Shown: piece after piece, positions 33,761-43,015 of the stretch
How the letters are laid out: the number at the start of each line of letters is the position of its first letter
How positions within the stretch are numbered: position 1 is the stretch's first letter
From: Kurthia zopfii
Lineage (GTDB): Bacteria; Bacillota; Bacilli; Bacillales_A; Planococcaceae
Reading direction: 5' to 3'
DNA length: 59,099 bases
Assembly: GCF_003143955.1 (NCBI RefSeq)
Contig: NZ_QFVS01000015.1
Coordinates: 1-59,099 of the forward strand
The notes under the pieces: model-generated
Told to the model about the DNA's origin: nothing
The model's database searches: none
What the model saw: the letters and a program-made list of their open reading frames with translations, nothing else
Translations under genes and position numbers: made by a program

Positions 33761-34029
33761 GAAATCCCATCCTTTAATTATAATAGTGAAGTATACATTT
33801 ATATTTTCATCTATTTCGGGTGTCGAATCAAGTAAAAGAACAGAATACTTAGATATTAAAAAATTGATATTAAATAGCATATAATTAGAGCGTTGGAGAA
33901 ATTGGTAGCAAACTACATAATAAATAGTATTTTCGTCACAATACAATTGTATTTCTTTGATGAACTGTATTAAGATTTTAAAAAATGTACCGAAATAAAA
34001 TAGAGAATGACGACTTTGGAGGTTCTGAA
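33761..34029. other. Intergenic region between divergent aminopeptidase and motA
   Basis: About 270 AT-rich bases without a gene. It must hold promoters for the minus-strand aminopeptidase and for motA. I see no unambiguous sigma-D or sigma-A site. Confidence 0.4.
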
Positions 34030-34833
34030 ATGGATATATCATCATTAGTAGGTATAATACTTGGTTTTGTCTCGCTTCTTGTCGGGATGTACTTTAAAGG
34101 TGTAACACCAGATGCACTGCTAAATCCAGCAGCACTCTTTATCATTATTCTAGGAACAATTGCGACGGTCGTAATTGCATTCCCTATGAGTGAGTTAAAG
34201 CGTATTCCTAAGCTGTTTGGGATTTTATTTAAAGAAAAGAAAGCTGTGAATGATTTAGAAATTATTAAATTATTTTCTAGCTGGGCAGATCTAGCTCGTC
34301 GAGAAGGTTTACTTGCGTTAGAGAGTAAAGTAGACGAGGTAAATGATCCGTTCTTGAAAAATGGTTTAACATTGGCAATTGACGGCCAAAATGCGGACTA
34401 TATCCGTGACGTTTTAACTGAAGAAGTTGAATCAATGGAAGAAAGACATACAACTGGCGCTCAAATTTTCACTCAAGCAGGTACATATGCTCCGACACTA
34501 GGTGTATTAGGAGCAGTAATTGGTCTGATTGCCGCGCTAAAAGAGTTAGACGATGTTGAAAAACTAGGTATGGCGATTTCAGCAGCATTCGTTGCGACAC
34601 TATTAGGTATCTTTACAGGTTATGTTTTATGGCATCCATTTGCGAATAAATTAAAACGTAAATCTGCAGTAGAAGTGAAGCAAAAAATGATGATGATCGA
34701 AGGTATTTTATCAGTATTAGAGGGGGAGGCTCCTCGCGTGATCGAACAAAAATTAGCGTCTTATTTACCTAAGAGTGAACGTGCTAAAATACTGGACGAA
34801 AGCGGGGCAGATGGCCTTGGCAAAGAGAGCTAA
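34030..34833 (+). CDS. motA: Flagellar stator protein MotA
   Basis: The 267-aa product matches B. subtilis MotA closely: SSLVGIILGFVSLLVGM at the start, DLARREGLLALESKVDEVND, VESMEERHTTGAQIFTQAG, TYAPTLGVLGAVIGLIAAL and the end EGILSVLEGEAPRVIEQKL. With MotB it forms the proton-driven stator of the flagellar motor; four membrane segments are present. ATG 34030 follows GGAGG. It overlaps motB by 23 bases. As in B. subtilis, the pair is apart from the main flagellar operon. Confidence 0.95.
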   Translation: MDISSLVGIILGFVSLLVGMYFKGVTPDALLNPAALFIIILGTIATVVIAFPMSELKRIPKLFGILFKEKKAVNDLEIIKLFSSWADLARREGLLALESKVDEVNDPFLKNGLTLAIDGQNADYIRDVLTEEVESMEERHTTGAQIFTQAGTYAPTLGVLGAVIGLIAALKELDDVEKLGMAISAAFVATLLGIFTGYVLWHPFANKLKRKSAVEVKQKMMMIEGILSVLEGEAPRVIEQKLASYLPKSERAKILDESGADGLGKES

Positions 34834-35575
34834 AAAGCATAAAAAACACGAAGAACATATTCCAGAATCATGGCTTATTCCATATGCGGATATTTTAACG
34901 CTGTTATTAGCGCTGTTCATTGTATTGTTTGCATCATCTTCAGTTGATGTAAAGAAACTTGCGCAATTATCTGCAGTCTTTAATACAGTATTTGATGGCG
35001 GCTCTGGTGTAATGGACAATCCATCACCTATCGAATCACAAAATCCTGTAAGTCAGCAAATGAGTGCTTATGAGGAAGATCAGCGACAATTAGAAGAAAT
35101 CGAGTCAGATGTTGAACAATTTATCGCAGAGAAAGAACTTGAAGGTAAATTTGATACGAAGATGACAGAAGATGGGCTTCTAGTCACGATCAAAGCGAGT
35201 GTTCTATTCTCGCCAGGTAAGGCAGAAATCATGCCGGAATATCACTACATTGCGAAAGATTTATCAAAAGTATTAAATCTTGAACCAAAAAGATCTGTCG
35301 TAGTATCTGGCTATACCGATACAGTACCGAGTACAGGAGGCGTTTATGCTTCTAACTGGGAACTTAGTGCGATGCGAGCAGTTAATTTCTTAACTTTACT
35401 TGTAAATTCTAATAGCAAATTGGACCCTGCATTCTTCAGTGCAAAAGGTTACGGAGAGAACAATCCAGTAGCGAGTAATAAGACTGAAGACGGTAAGGCG
35501 AAAAACCGCCGTGTAGAAGTATTAGTGAAGCCACTTGTAAAAGAGGATGGCTCTTCATACGAAGAGAAGAAATAA
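34811..35575 (+). CDS. motB: Flagellar stator protein MotB
   Basis: The 254-aa product has a basic N-terminus (KRAKKHKKHEEH), one membrane helix with the proton-carrying D27 (PYADILTLLLALFIV) and an OmpA-like peptidoglycan-binding domain (about 115-245: VVSGYTDTVPSTGG, NWELSAMRAVNFL, KNRRVEVLV). A membrane pattern with PYAD and ALFIVLFASSS fits the proton type. ATG 34811 overlaps motA by 23 bases, so translation is coupled. TTG 34817 is an alternative start. Confidence 0.94.
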   Translation: MALAKRAKKHKKHEEHIPESWLIPYADILTLLLALFIVLFASSSVDVKKLAQLSAVFNTVFDGGSGVMDNPSPIESQNPVSQQMSAYEEDQRQLEEIESDVEQFIAEKELEGKFDTKMTEDGLLVTIKASVLFSPGKAEIMPEYHYIAKDLSKVLNLEPKRSVVVSGYTDTVPSTGGVYASNWELSAMRAVNFLTLLVNSNSKLDPAFFSAKGYGENNPVASNKTEDGKAKNRRVEVLVKPLVKEDGSSYEEKK

Positions 35576-35588
35576 TAATTTAATTACG

Positions 35589-35622
35589 AAAGAGGAGATC
35601 GCACTGCGACCTCCTCTTTTTT
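35589..35622 (+). terminator. Terminator of motAB
   Basis: AAAGAGGAG-TCGC pairs with GCGA-CCTCCTCTTT, followed by a T run. Confidence 0.85.
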
Positions 35623-35632
35623 ATGGTATGAA

Positions 35633-35668
35633 AAAGAGGAACTGCGCAAAAGCACAGCTCCTCTTCAA
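35633..35668 (-). terminator. Terminator of the DUF1128 gene
   Basis: On the minus strand AAGAGGAGCTGTG pairs with CGCAGTTCCTCTT, followed by TTTC. It is a few bases after the YfkK-like stop. Confidence 0.75.
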
Positions 35669-35678
35669 GTGATTAGAT

Positions 35679-35900
35679 CTATTTACGCAATGAGCCTAGT
35701 TCCGCTACGATTGCTTGCATCTCACTTGGACTGAAAGCGTCACGTTTATGAACTAATTCATAAAGATAAACTAAGTCTTCGTAATTACTAGAATCAAAAT
35801 GCTCTGGCTTCATTGCATCTGCATTTACCATGCGTAATTTGTCTTTGATTGCTTCAATGATAAAATGTACATTTTCAGTTGATGGTGATGATAAGTCCAA
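35679..35900 (-). CDS. yfkK: DUF1128 protein (YfkK-like)
   Basis: This 73-aa helical protein matches DUF1128: VHFIIEAIKDKLRMVNADAM then LVYLYELVHKRDAFSPSEMQ and a final ELGSLRK. The B. subtilis YfkK protein has the same length and motif; function unknown. The start is TTG 35900 with GGTAGGGG about 8 bases upstream, as no ATG is available. It is monocistronic. Confidence 0.85.
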   Translation of the reverse strand: MDLSSPSTENVHFIIEAIKDKLRMVNADAMKPEHFDSSNYEDLVYLYELVHKRDAFSPSEMQAIVAELGSLRK

Positions 35901-35967
35901 GGGAAACCCCTACCTTTCGAAATGGTTACCTTGTAATCATTCCATTTCACTGTTCAATTGTCAATTA

Positions 35968-37341
35968 TCAATTTTGTGAACGAAGAGCTAACTTTTCTTC
36001 CTTCAGCGTTTTTTGTATAATGCGCGTTTCCGCAACGATTACACCAGATAGACCAATTAATCCAATTAAGTTTGGAATCGCCATTAAACCGTTCGCTACG
36101 TCTGAGAATGTCCATACTAAGTCTAATGAAGAAGTAGCACCAACATAAACGAATAGAACGAAGACAATACGGTAAATTGTAATTGCGCCTGGAGCTTTAA
36201 TTAAATACTGTAAACATTTCTCGCCGTAGTAAGCCCAGCCCATAATTGTTGAAGATGCGAAGAATACTAAACCAATCGCAACGACATAAGGACCGAATGA
36301 GCCTAAGAAAGTACCGAATGCAGCAGTAGTTAATTCATTTGCTTGGATGTCAGGGTTTTTGTAAACGCCAGACATTACGATTGTTAAACCTGTAATAGAA
36401 CAGATTACTAATGTATCTAAGAACACTTGCGTCATCGAGATTAATGCTTGACGGCCTGGTAAATCTGTTTTTGCAGCGGCTGCAGCGATTGGAGCCGAAC
36501 CAAGACCTGCCTCATTCGAGAAGATCCCTCGGGCAACCCCGTAACGAATAGCGGCACCGACAGCACCACCACCGACAGCAGCTCCTGTGAATGCATCACT
36601 AATGATGACACCGAATGCAGCTGGTACTGAAGAAAAGTTCATAATGATAACGATTAAACCTGCAACTAAATAGAATAATGCCATGACTGGAACGAATATA
36701 GCAGTTACGTTACCAATTGAAGAAATACCACCTAAAATTACTAAACCAACAACAATTGTTAAAACAACACCTGTAATCCAAGGGTCAATGCTGAATGTGT
36801 TTTTAACTACACCAGCTACTGAGTTAGATTGTGTACCATTACCGATACCGAATGATGCCATAACACCAAAGACAGCGAACAATACTGCTAGCCATTTTTG
36901 TTTTAAACCGCGTTCTAAGTAGTACATCGGTCCACCAGCCATTTTACCATTTGAATCTTTCACACGGTATTTAACAGCTAATAATGCCTCAGAATACTTA
37001 GTCGCCATACCTAATACTGCTGCGATCCACATCCAGAAGATTGCTCCTGGGCCCCCTAAAATTACAGCAGTTGCAACCCCAACGATGTTACCCGTACCAA
37101 CAGTTGCAGCTAGTGCAGTCGTCAGTGCTTGGAATTGCGTAATATCTCCTTCAGCTTCTTTACTATGCTTCTTAGAAAATACTAAGCGTAGTGCAGTTGG
37201 TAATAAACGAATCTGTAAGAAACCTACTCGAATCGTTAAGAAGATACCCGTACCGATGATCAAGACAATCAGTGGAATCCCCCATAACACACCTGAAACC
37301 TCGCCTAGAAATGCATTTAACTTGTCACCAAAAGCTCCCAT
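35968..37341 (-). CDS. AGCS-family sodium:alanine (or glycine) symporter
   Basis: The 457-aa product has about eleven membrane segments and the AGCS hallmarks ATVGTGNIVGVATAVILGGPG, WMWIAAVLGMATKYSEALLAVKYR, GPMYYLERGL, and RGIFSNEAGLGSAPIAAAAA. It imports alanine or glycine with sodium. The exact substrate among AlsT, GlyP and YrbD types is unclear. AGGGGG precedes the ATG. It is monocistronic. Confidence 0.9.
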   Translation of the reverse strand: MGAFGDKLNAFLGEVSGVLWGIPLIVLIIGTGIFLTIRVGFLQIRLLPTALRLVFSKKHSKEAEGDITQFQALTTALAATVGTGNIVGVATAVILGGPGAIFWMWIAAVLGMATKYSEALLAVKYRVKDSNGKMAGGPMYYLERGLKQKWLAVLFAVFGVMASFGIGNGTQSNSVAGVVKNTFSIDPWITGVVLTIVVGLVILGGISSIGNVTAIFVPVMALFYLVAGLIVIIMNFSSVPAAFGVIISDAFTGAAVGGGAVGAAIRYGVARGIFSNEAGLGSAPIAAAAAKTDLPGRQALISMTQVFLDTLVICSITGLTIVMSGVYKNPDIQANELTTAAFGTFLGSFGPYVVAIGLVFFASSTIMGWAYYGEKCLQYLIKAPGAITIYRIVFVLFVYVGATSSLDLVWTFSDVANGLMAIPNLIGLIGLSGVIVAETRIIQKTLKEEKLALRSQN

Positions 37342-37551
37342 AAAAATCCCCCTTAAAATATAAGAATTAGAACAAATTGTAAGACTTATTCCTATTTTCT
37401 TAAAATTCAGTCATATTGTCAATCTTTATTATCAGAATTGTTATAGTACAAATTTTTTTCGTTCGACAAGACATAGGTGACGGTTTACTGATAAGGTAGA
37501 AGGGTACTATAATTACTATATAAATACATACTAGATTTGGAGGAATTTGAA

Positions 37552-37905
37552 ATGGTAAAAAAACTTTGTTTAGGAATTGCTTTAGGAGCAGTTGCAGGAG
37601 CGGCGATTAGTTTATTAGATCGAAATACGCGTGAACAAACAATTCAAAAAGCGACAAATATTAAAACGGATGTTCAGTATCTTTATTACAGCCGTGATCA
37701 AGTGAAGGAAAATGCGAAAGGTAAGTTTAGTAAAGTGCAGGGCTTACTTGAAAATGTTATGGAGAATAAAGACTTCTATTTAGAAAAGATTGCGGAATTA
37801 AAAGAAACAACGCCAAAGTTGGCACAGCAATTCCAGCAAACGAAAGAAGCATTTAGTAAAGAATCATCAGAACCTAAAAAACCAGAAGAGGTTATTCATT
37901 TATAA
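37552..37905 (+). CDS. YtxH-domain protein
   Basis: The 117-aa product starts with a short membrane segment rich in Gly and Ala (LCLGIALGAVAGAAISLL, about 5-22) followed by charged amphipathic helices, the YtxH-type gas-vesicle-like pattern. Such proteins are general-stress, membrane-associated factors. ATG 37552 follows GGAGG. The YihY gene starts 15 bases after its stop, so the two are cotranscribed. Confidence 0.75.
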   Translation: MVKKLCLGIALGAVAGAAISLLDRNTREQTIQKATNIKTDVQYLYYSRDQVKENAKGKFSKVQGLLENVMENKDFYLEKIAELKETTPKLAQQFQQTKEAFSKESSEPKKPEEVIHL

Positions 37906-37920
37906 AAAGGAGGAATGCTT

Positions 37921-38844
37921 GTGGGGAAGTATAAAAACGACCGATCTTCTGAAATCTTTAATCGTATGAAGTTGATGCGATTTGAGAAAAAGAAAGCAAT
38001 GACTGATTTTGATTACACAGCCCCGAAAGGATTTCTCAAGGGCCTCATAAACGGCGTGAAGGAAGCAGATGTTTCAAGTGCTGGCGCACAGTTAGCTTAT
38101 TTCTTCTTGCTATCGTTATTTCCTTTGCTAATTTTTTTATTAACTTTGCTTCCATTCTTGAACTTGCCACAGGAACAAGTTTTTACAATGCTAGAAAATA
38201 TTTTGCCTGAACAAGTATTTAGCTTGATCGAAAGTACAATCAAAGATGTGTTGAGTAATCGTAATGGTGGATTACTATCAGTTGGTATTATTGCAACGCT
38301 ATGGTCAGCATCAAATGGTGTAAATGCGCTTATTAAGAACTTAAATAAATCATATGATATTACCGAAACAAGACCATTTATTGTTGCTCGTGCGGTATCT
38401 ATTTTCTTTACTGTTTTATTAATTGGTTTAATTATTGTAGCACTTGTACTCCCGGTTTTCGGTAAAACGATTGGCCAATTTATGTTTGAAGTAATCGGCT
38501 TAAAAGAAGGTTTCTTAATCGTATGGAACTATGTACGTATTATTATTCCACCATTCTTAATTGTGACAGTTCTGGTGTTACTTTATTGGATTGCTCCAAA
38601 TGTCAAAATCTACTTTAGACATGCAATACCAGGTGCCTTGTTCGCTACAATAGCATGGGTATTGATTTCATTTGGATTCTCTTTTTATATTAGTAACTTC
38701 GCAAACTACTCGAAAACATATGGTAGTATCGGTGGTATCATTATTTTAATGTTATGGCTTTATATAACAGGTATTGTCTTAGTAGTAGGTGGGCAAGTGA
38801 ATGTAGCTTTCCAAAAGAGGAAGAAACAACTGGATTCAAAATAA
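37921..38844 (+). CDS. YihY/UPF0761 inner membrane protein (BrkB family)
   Basis: The 307-aa product has six membrane segments. It shows SAGAQLAYFFLLSLFPLLIFL, LWSASNGVNALIKNLNKSYD, ETRPFIVARAVS and YSKTYGSIGGIIILMLWLY, all typical of the YihY family. The molecular role is unknown; it was once called RNase BN in error. GTG 37921 has AGGAGG with 7-base spacing, whereas ATG 37915 is too close to it. It is the second gene after the YtxH-like one. Confidence 0.88.
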   Translation: MGKYKNDRSSEIFNRMKLMRFEKKKAMTDFDYTAPKGFLKGLINGVKEADVSSAGAQLAYFFLLSLFPLLIFLLTLLPFLNLPQEQVFTMLENILPEQVFSLIESTIKDVLSNRNGGLLSVGIIATLWSASNGVNALIKNLNKSYDITETRPFIVARAVSIFFTVLLIGLIIVALVLPVFGKTIGQFMFEVIGLKEGFLIVWNYVRIIIPPFLIVTVLVLLYWIAPNVKIYFRHAIPGALFATIAWVLISFGFSFYISNFANYSKTYGSIGGIIILMLWLYITGIVLVVGGQVNVAFQKRKKQLDSK

Positions 38845-38846
38845 TT

Positions 38847-38885
38847 AAAGAGACATCACATTGTTCAATGTGATGTCTCTTTTTG
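38847..38885. terminator. Bidirectional terminator
   Basis: AAAGAGACATCACATT pairs with AATGTGATGTCTCTTT around a 4-base loop. It is shared by the YihY gene and the convergent P-type ATPase gene. Confidence 0.9.
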
Positions 38886-38891
38886 CAGTCA

Positions 38892-40793
38892 TTATTTAAC
38901 TTTTGAATTCAACATACGTAAACCGTTTAAAATAACTAGAATTGTACTACCTTCATGGCCGATTACACCAAGTGGTAAATTGACGATTTGAAGGAAGTTA
39001 GAAATGATTAGTAGCATGATCACCGTGATGGAGAAGATGATGTTTTGTTTAATGATTCGTTGCATTTTCTGTGATAATTTCACAGCGTATGCGATTTTAG
39101 ATAGATCATTTTTCATTAAGACAACATCTGCAGTTTCAAGTGCAACATCCGTACCTTCGCCCATTGCAATCCCTGTAGTAGCGGTTGCTAGAGCTGGGGC
39201 ATCATTGATTCCATCTCCAACCATTCCAACATATTTATATTTCTCAAGCAATTCTTTCATATGTTTCACTTTTGTTTCTGGTAGACATTCAGCAATCGCT
39301 TGCTCAACGCCTGCTTCTTTTGCAATAACATTGGCAGTATTCGTATTATCACCAGTTAACATGATCGTATGAATACCCATATCATTTAACTGTTTGATGG
39401 CGATTTTTGATTGTTCTCGAACGGTATCTTTCATTGCTGCTAAAGCGACAATGCCTTGTTCATTCGCCATGAAGATTACTGTCTTACCTTCATTCGTAAG
39501 TTGTTCCGCAATATTATTTTGGAATGCTCGTACTCGGTCGAATCCGACAAATTCAGGTTTCCCAACATTGTATGTCACACCATCAATTGTCCCTTTCAAA
39601 CCCCAGCCTGGAATATCTTCAATTTGGGCTTTGTGGAAATTCGTAATGCCTTGTTTGCGTGCATATGATGTAATCGCGATTGCTAATGGGTGATTCGATT
39701 GAGATTCAACGCCAGCAATCATCGATAATAATTGTTGTTCATCTTGACCATCAGCGACGATGAAGTCCGTCACAATTGGTTTCCCCTGTGTTAATGTACC
39801 AGTTTTATCAAAAGCAATTGCTTTCAAAGAGCTTAAATGTTCAATGTGTAAACCGCCTTTGAAAAGGACACCGTGACGAGCGCCGTTCGATATGGCAGAA
39901 AGTGTAGCGGGTGTAATCGCTGCAACTAATGCACATGGTGAAGCTACAACGAGTAAGACCATTGCGCGGTAGAATGTTGTATTCCAATCCCAACCTAGAA
40001 TGAAGTGGGGAAGGAATAGCATTAATCCAACAACTGCTAAAACAATTTTTACATACGTACCTTCAAATCTTTCGATGAATTGTTGTGAAGGTGATTTTTC
40101 GCTTTGTGCAGATTGTACAAGTTCAATAATTTTAGAGAAAAGTGATTCTGAATTCGGTTTAGTCATTTCGACTGTAATCGCACCCGTCATATTAACAGTT
40201 CCTGCGAATACTTCGTCATGAATATTTTTAGTGACAGGAATTGATTCGCCCGTAATCGCAGCTTCATCAATAGTAGAAATACCATCAACGACAGTACCAT
40301 CAGTTGGAACACGCTCGCCTGGTTTGATTAATAGTCGATCACCAATTGCTAATTCAGAAATTAAAACAGATTTAGTTGAGCCATCTGGTAATAGTAGATT
40401 CGCATCTTCAGGTTGTAAGTCCATCAGTGCAGAAATTTCTTTATGACTTTTATTCATCGCATAAGTTTCCATTGCACCACTTACTGCGAAGATGAAAATA
40501 AGTACAGCACCTTCAGTCCAGTAACCGATCACTGCAGAACCAACTGCTGCTAAAATCATTAACAACTCGACATTTAAAGTTTTATTTTCAATTGTTTCCT
40601 CGATACCTTCTTTTGCTTTCGCAAATCCGCCGATGATAAATGCAGCGATATAAAGTCCAACTACTAAGCCTGTTTCACCAATGTTCTTACTTAGGATCCA
40701 AGCTGCTAAAATTAATACTCCAGAAAATAAAGCGGCATATAATTCGCCATGTGACTTCATTTTCTCAATTAGTGTTTGTTCAGTTTGAGCCAT
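38892..40793 (-). CDS. zosA: P1B-type metal ATPase, ZosA-like
   Basis: This 633-aa heavy-metal pump has the actuator TGES (181-184), the metal-site SPC (285-287), the phosphorylated D329 in DKTGTLTQGKP, and MVGDGINDAPAL in the nucleotide domain. There is no N-terminal HMA domain, as in B. subtilis ZosA (YkvW, 637 aa), which transports zinc and is PerR-regulated. CadA-type cadmium/zinc export is the alternative. A perfect PerR box covers its -10 element, supporting the ZosA call. AAGGAGG precedes the ATG. Confidence 0.85.
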   Translation of the reverse strand: MAQTEQTLIEKMKSHGELYAALFSGVLILAAWILSKNIGETGLVVGLYIAAFIIGGFAKAKEGIEETIENKTLNVELLMILAAVGSAVIGYWTEGAVLIFIFAVSGAMETYAMNKSHKEISALMDLQPEDANLLLPDGSTKSVLISELAIGDRLLIKPGERVPTDGTVVDGISTIDEAAITGESIPVTKNIHDEVFAGTVNMTGAITVEMTKPNSESLFSKIIELVQSAQSEKSPSQQFIERFEGTYVKIVLAVVGLMLFLPHFILGWDWNTTFYRAMVLLVVASPCALVAAITPATLSAISNGARHGVLFKGGLHIEHLSSLKAIAFDKTGTLTQGKPIVTDFIVADGQDEQQLLSMIAGVESQSNHPLAIAITSYARKQGITNFHKAQIEDIPGWGLKGTIDGVTYNVGKPEFVGFDRVRAFQNNIAEQLTNEGKTVIFMANEQGIVALAAMKDTVREQSKIAIKQLNDMGIHTIMLTGDNTNTANVIAKEAGVEQAIAECLPETKVKHMKELLEKYKYVGMVGDGINDAPALATATTGIAMGEGTDVALETADVVLMKNDLSKIAYAVKLSQKMQRIIKQNIIFSITVIMLLIISNFLQIVNLPLGVIGHEGSTILVILNGLRMLNSKVK

Positions 40794-40897
40794 TATGATT
40801 CCTCCTTGAGAATGAATATCATTATTAAAACGTTATATGAAGAAAAGAAAGCTATGTATATCAGCTAATTCTTCGTCATTCAATTTCATTTTTTAGT

Positions 40898-40934
40898 TTA
40901 TAATCATTATAAATAAGAGTGAGGAAAATGTCAA
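40898..40934 (-). promoter_or_regulatory. Promoter of zosA with PerR box
   Basis: On the minus strand TTGACA (40934-40929) and TATAAT (40911-40906) are 17 bases apart, a consensus sigma-A promoter. The palindrome TTATAATCATTATAA at 40898-40912 is a perfect PerR box covering the -10, so PerR binding should block initiation and peroxide should relieve it. Confidence 0.88.
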
Positions 40935-40947
40935 CTAGTTGAGAAAA

Positions 40948-40962
40948 TGATACTGATTATCA
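40948..40962. promoter_or_regulatory. Fur-type box upstream of zosA promoter
   Basis: TGATACTGATTATCA differs from the Fur 7-1-7 consensus TGATAATNATTATCA at one base. It lies upstream of the -35. It could bind Fur or Zur, or be a secondary PerR site. A further PerR-like sequence, TTATAATCATTCTTA (40982-40996), lies nearby. Confidence 0.5.
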
Positions 40963-41040
40963 CTATCATTGAGGTTTTAAATTATAATCATTCTTATTAA
41001 AGGCGAGTAGCTATGTAATCTATACCCTAATTTTGGCAAT

Positions 41041-41063
41041 AAAAAAACTGCCCCGAAGGACAG
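41041..41063 (-). terminator. Terminator of fumarase gene
   Basis: On the minus strand CTGTCC and GGGCAG form a stem around TTCG, followed by seven T residues. Confidence 0.8.
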
Positions 41064-41076
41064 CTTTCATATCGTA

Positions 41077-42609
41077 TTAGAATACGCGATCAGCGTGTGC
41101 AGCTAATTTTTCTAATGAAGATTTTTGAACATCAGCGTGTAATGAATTACCGTGTGAATCCATTGTTACTACTGCTGTAAATCCTTCAACAGCTAAATGC
41201 CACATTGCTTCAGGAATACCGAAGTCTAATAAATCTACGCCATCAACTGATTTAATACAGTCAGCATAGTATTGTGCAGCGCCACCGATTGCATTTAAGT
41301 AAACGCCACCGTGTTCTTCAAGTGCAGCAAGAGTTTTTGGCCCCATTCCGCCTTTACCCATAACAGCGCGAATACCGAATTTCTTCATAATATCGCCTTG
41401 GTATGGTTCTTCACGAATTGAAGTCGTTGGGCCAGCAGCTTTTACAGTCCAGTTATCTTCTGCATCTTTCGCCATTACTGGACCACAGTGATAAATGATT
41501 TGACCATCTAAGTCTACAGGAGCATCGTGGCTCATTAAGTGATGGTGGATTGCGTCACGGCCAGTGTACATACGACCAGTGATTTTCACTACGTCACCAA
41601 CTTTTAATGAACGGATTTTTTCTTCAGAGATTGGAGCAGTTAATTCAACAACTTCGCCTTGTTGTGTATTACCAGCTTTTGCTTCTTCTTCAAATCCGAT
41701 TTTTTCGCCATCTTGGTAATGCCAGTTCATAATTTCGCCAGTTTCAGCATTGATGTCTACCGCCATACGACGGTAAGCCCAACAGTTGTAAGCTACTGAT
41801 ACGAAGAATGAAGCAGGGATACGGTGCATAACGCCGATTTTACAACCTAGTAAAGTTGCTTCACCGCCGAAGCCCATTGTACCGATACCGAATGTGTTTG
41901 ATTTTTCAACGATATACTGTTCTAATTTCGCAAGATCTTCATTAGGATTTACATCATCAACGTGACGGAATAATTGCTCTTTTGCTAAATCGTATCCAGA
42001 AGAACGATCTCCACCGATTCCAACGCCGATAAATCCAGCTGAACAGCCTTGCCCTTGTGCTTGGTAAACTGAATGTAAAATACATTTACGAATACCATCA
42101 AGGTCACGACCAGCACGTCCTAAACCTTCTAACTCAGTAGGTAAGCTGTATTGGATGTTTTTGTTTTCACAGCCGCCACCTTTAAGGATTAGTTTCATCT
42201 CGATATAATCTTTTTCCCATTGTTCAAATTTCACAACAGGTAAACCATCGCCTAAGTTATCGCCACTGTTTTTACCAGTTAAAGAATCCACTGCGTTAGG
42301 ACGTAATTTAGCATCGCCAGTAGTTGCTGCGATTGCTTTTTTAATCATTTCTTTAATTTCGATTTGATTTACGCCAACAGGAGTTTTTATTTTGAAAGTT
42401 GGTAAACCAGTATCTTGGCAAATTGGAGAAACATTATCATCAGCCATGAAGATATTGTTTGCGATTGTATCTAAACTCATCGCTGCACGAGTTCCAGCGT
42501 TTTCTGCATCCTTCGCCTTTTTAATTGCACGACGAACGTCTTTTGGAAGATTCGTCGATGTTTCGGTTACTAAATTATAAATACTTTGTTCAAGATTTGC
42601 TAAATTCAT
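41077..42609 (-). CDS. Class I (iron-sulfur) fumarate hydratase
   Basis: The 510-aa product is a fused alpha-beta class I fumarase with a 4Fe-4S cluster. The three cysteines are expected in SPICQDTGLP, GGGCENKNIQYSLP and GQGCSAGF/GIGGD. The beta half has GRDAIHHHL and YHCGPVM. It interconverts fumarate and malate in the TCA cycle. Most bacilli use the iron-free class II FumC, so this copy may be an additional isozyme; tartrate dehydratase is a less likely alternative. The region between it and zosA has Fur- and PerR-like sites. GAGGGGG precedes the ATG. Confidence 0.9.
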   Translation of the reverse strand: MNLANLEQSIYNLVTETSTNLPKDVRRAIKKAKDAENAGTRAAMSLDTIANNIFMADDNVSPICQDTGLPTFKIKTPVGVNQIEIKEMIKKAIAATTGDAKLRPNAVDSLTGKNSGDNLGDGLPVVKFEQWEKDYIEMKLILKGGGCENKNIQYSLPTELEGLGRAGRDLDGIRKCILHSVYQAQGQGCSAGFIGVGIGGDRSSGYDLAKEQLFRHVDDVNPNEDLAKLEQYIVEKSNTFGIGTMGFGGEATLLGCKIGVMHRIPASFFVSVAYNCWAYRRMAVDINAETGEIMNWHYQDGEKIGFEEEAKAGNTQQGEVVELTAPISEEKIRSLKVGDVVKITGRMYTGRDAIHHHLMSHDAPVDLDGQIIYHCGPVMAKDAEDNWTVKAAGPTTSIREEPYQGDIMKKFGIRAVMGKGGMGPKTLAALEEHGGVYLNAIGGAAQYYADCIKSVDGVDLLDFGIPEAMWHLAVEGFTAVVTMDSHGNSLHADVQKSSLEKLAAHADRVF

Positions 42610-42742
42610 AAAAATGGCCCCCTCAAAGAGTTATATGTGAATCATTCATATTATAACGTGTAAAAGATAGTAGAAAAAGAGAATATAGAGAAATATAGTT
42701 ATTTATTAAGCAACTGCATGAAAAAACAGACTGGAGCAATAG

Positions 42743-42781
42743 AAAAAAAGAGAAGAAACCATTCATTCATGATTTCTTCTC
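42743..42781 (-). terminator. Terminator of the SE1561-like gene
   Basis: On the minus strand GAGAAGAAA pairs with TTTCTTCTC across a 14-base loop, followed by seven T residues. Confidence 0.75.
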
Positions 42782-42820
42782 CTCATATAGAAATTACTGT
42801 AGTGTGTTCACACTTGAAAG

Positions 42821-43015
42821 TTATTTTTCGTTTTCTGAACGGTGTTTAAAAGTATCCATCTTGTCTTCGATATCATCTACCATTGAAATAAGACGGTCAA
42901 TATCTTCTAATTCAGTCGTTTCAGGATCGATTGCATCTAACACTTCTACGAAGATTTGTAGACGCTCTTTTAAATAGGTTACTTGCTGATCTTTATTCGT
43001 AATTGATTTACTCAT
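42821..43015 (-). CDS. SE1561-family small protein
   Basis: The 64-aa acidic helical protein has YLKERLQIFVEVLDAIDPE followed by LEDIDRLISMVDDIEDKM. This matches the SE1561 family of Firmicutes, of unknown function. GAGGTG precedes the ATG. It has its own terminator. Confidence 0.75.
   Translation of the reverse strand: MSKSITNKDQQVTYLKERLQIFVEVLDAIDPETTELEDIDRLISMVDDIEDKMDTFKHRSENEK

Noticed and set aside
33761-34045. N-terminal extension of the second aminopeptidase
   Set aside because: The frame stays open upstream of 33760, but there is no ribosome site and the paralogue begins at the equivalent of 33760.
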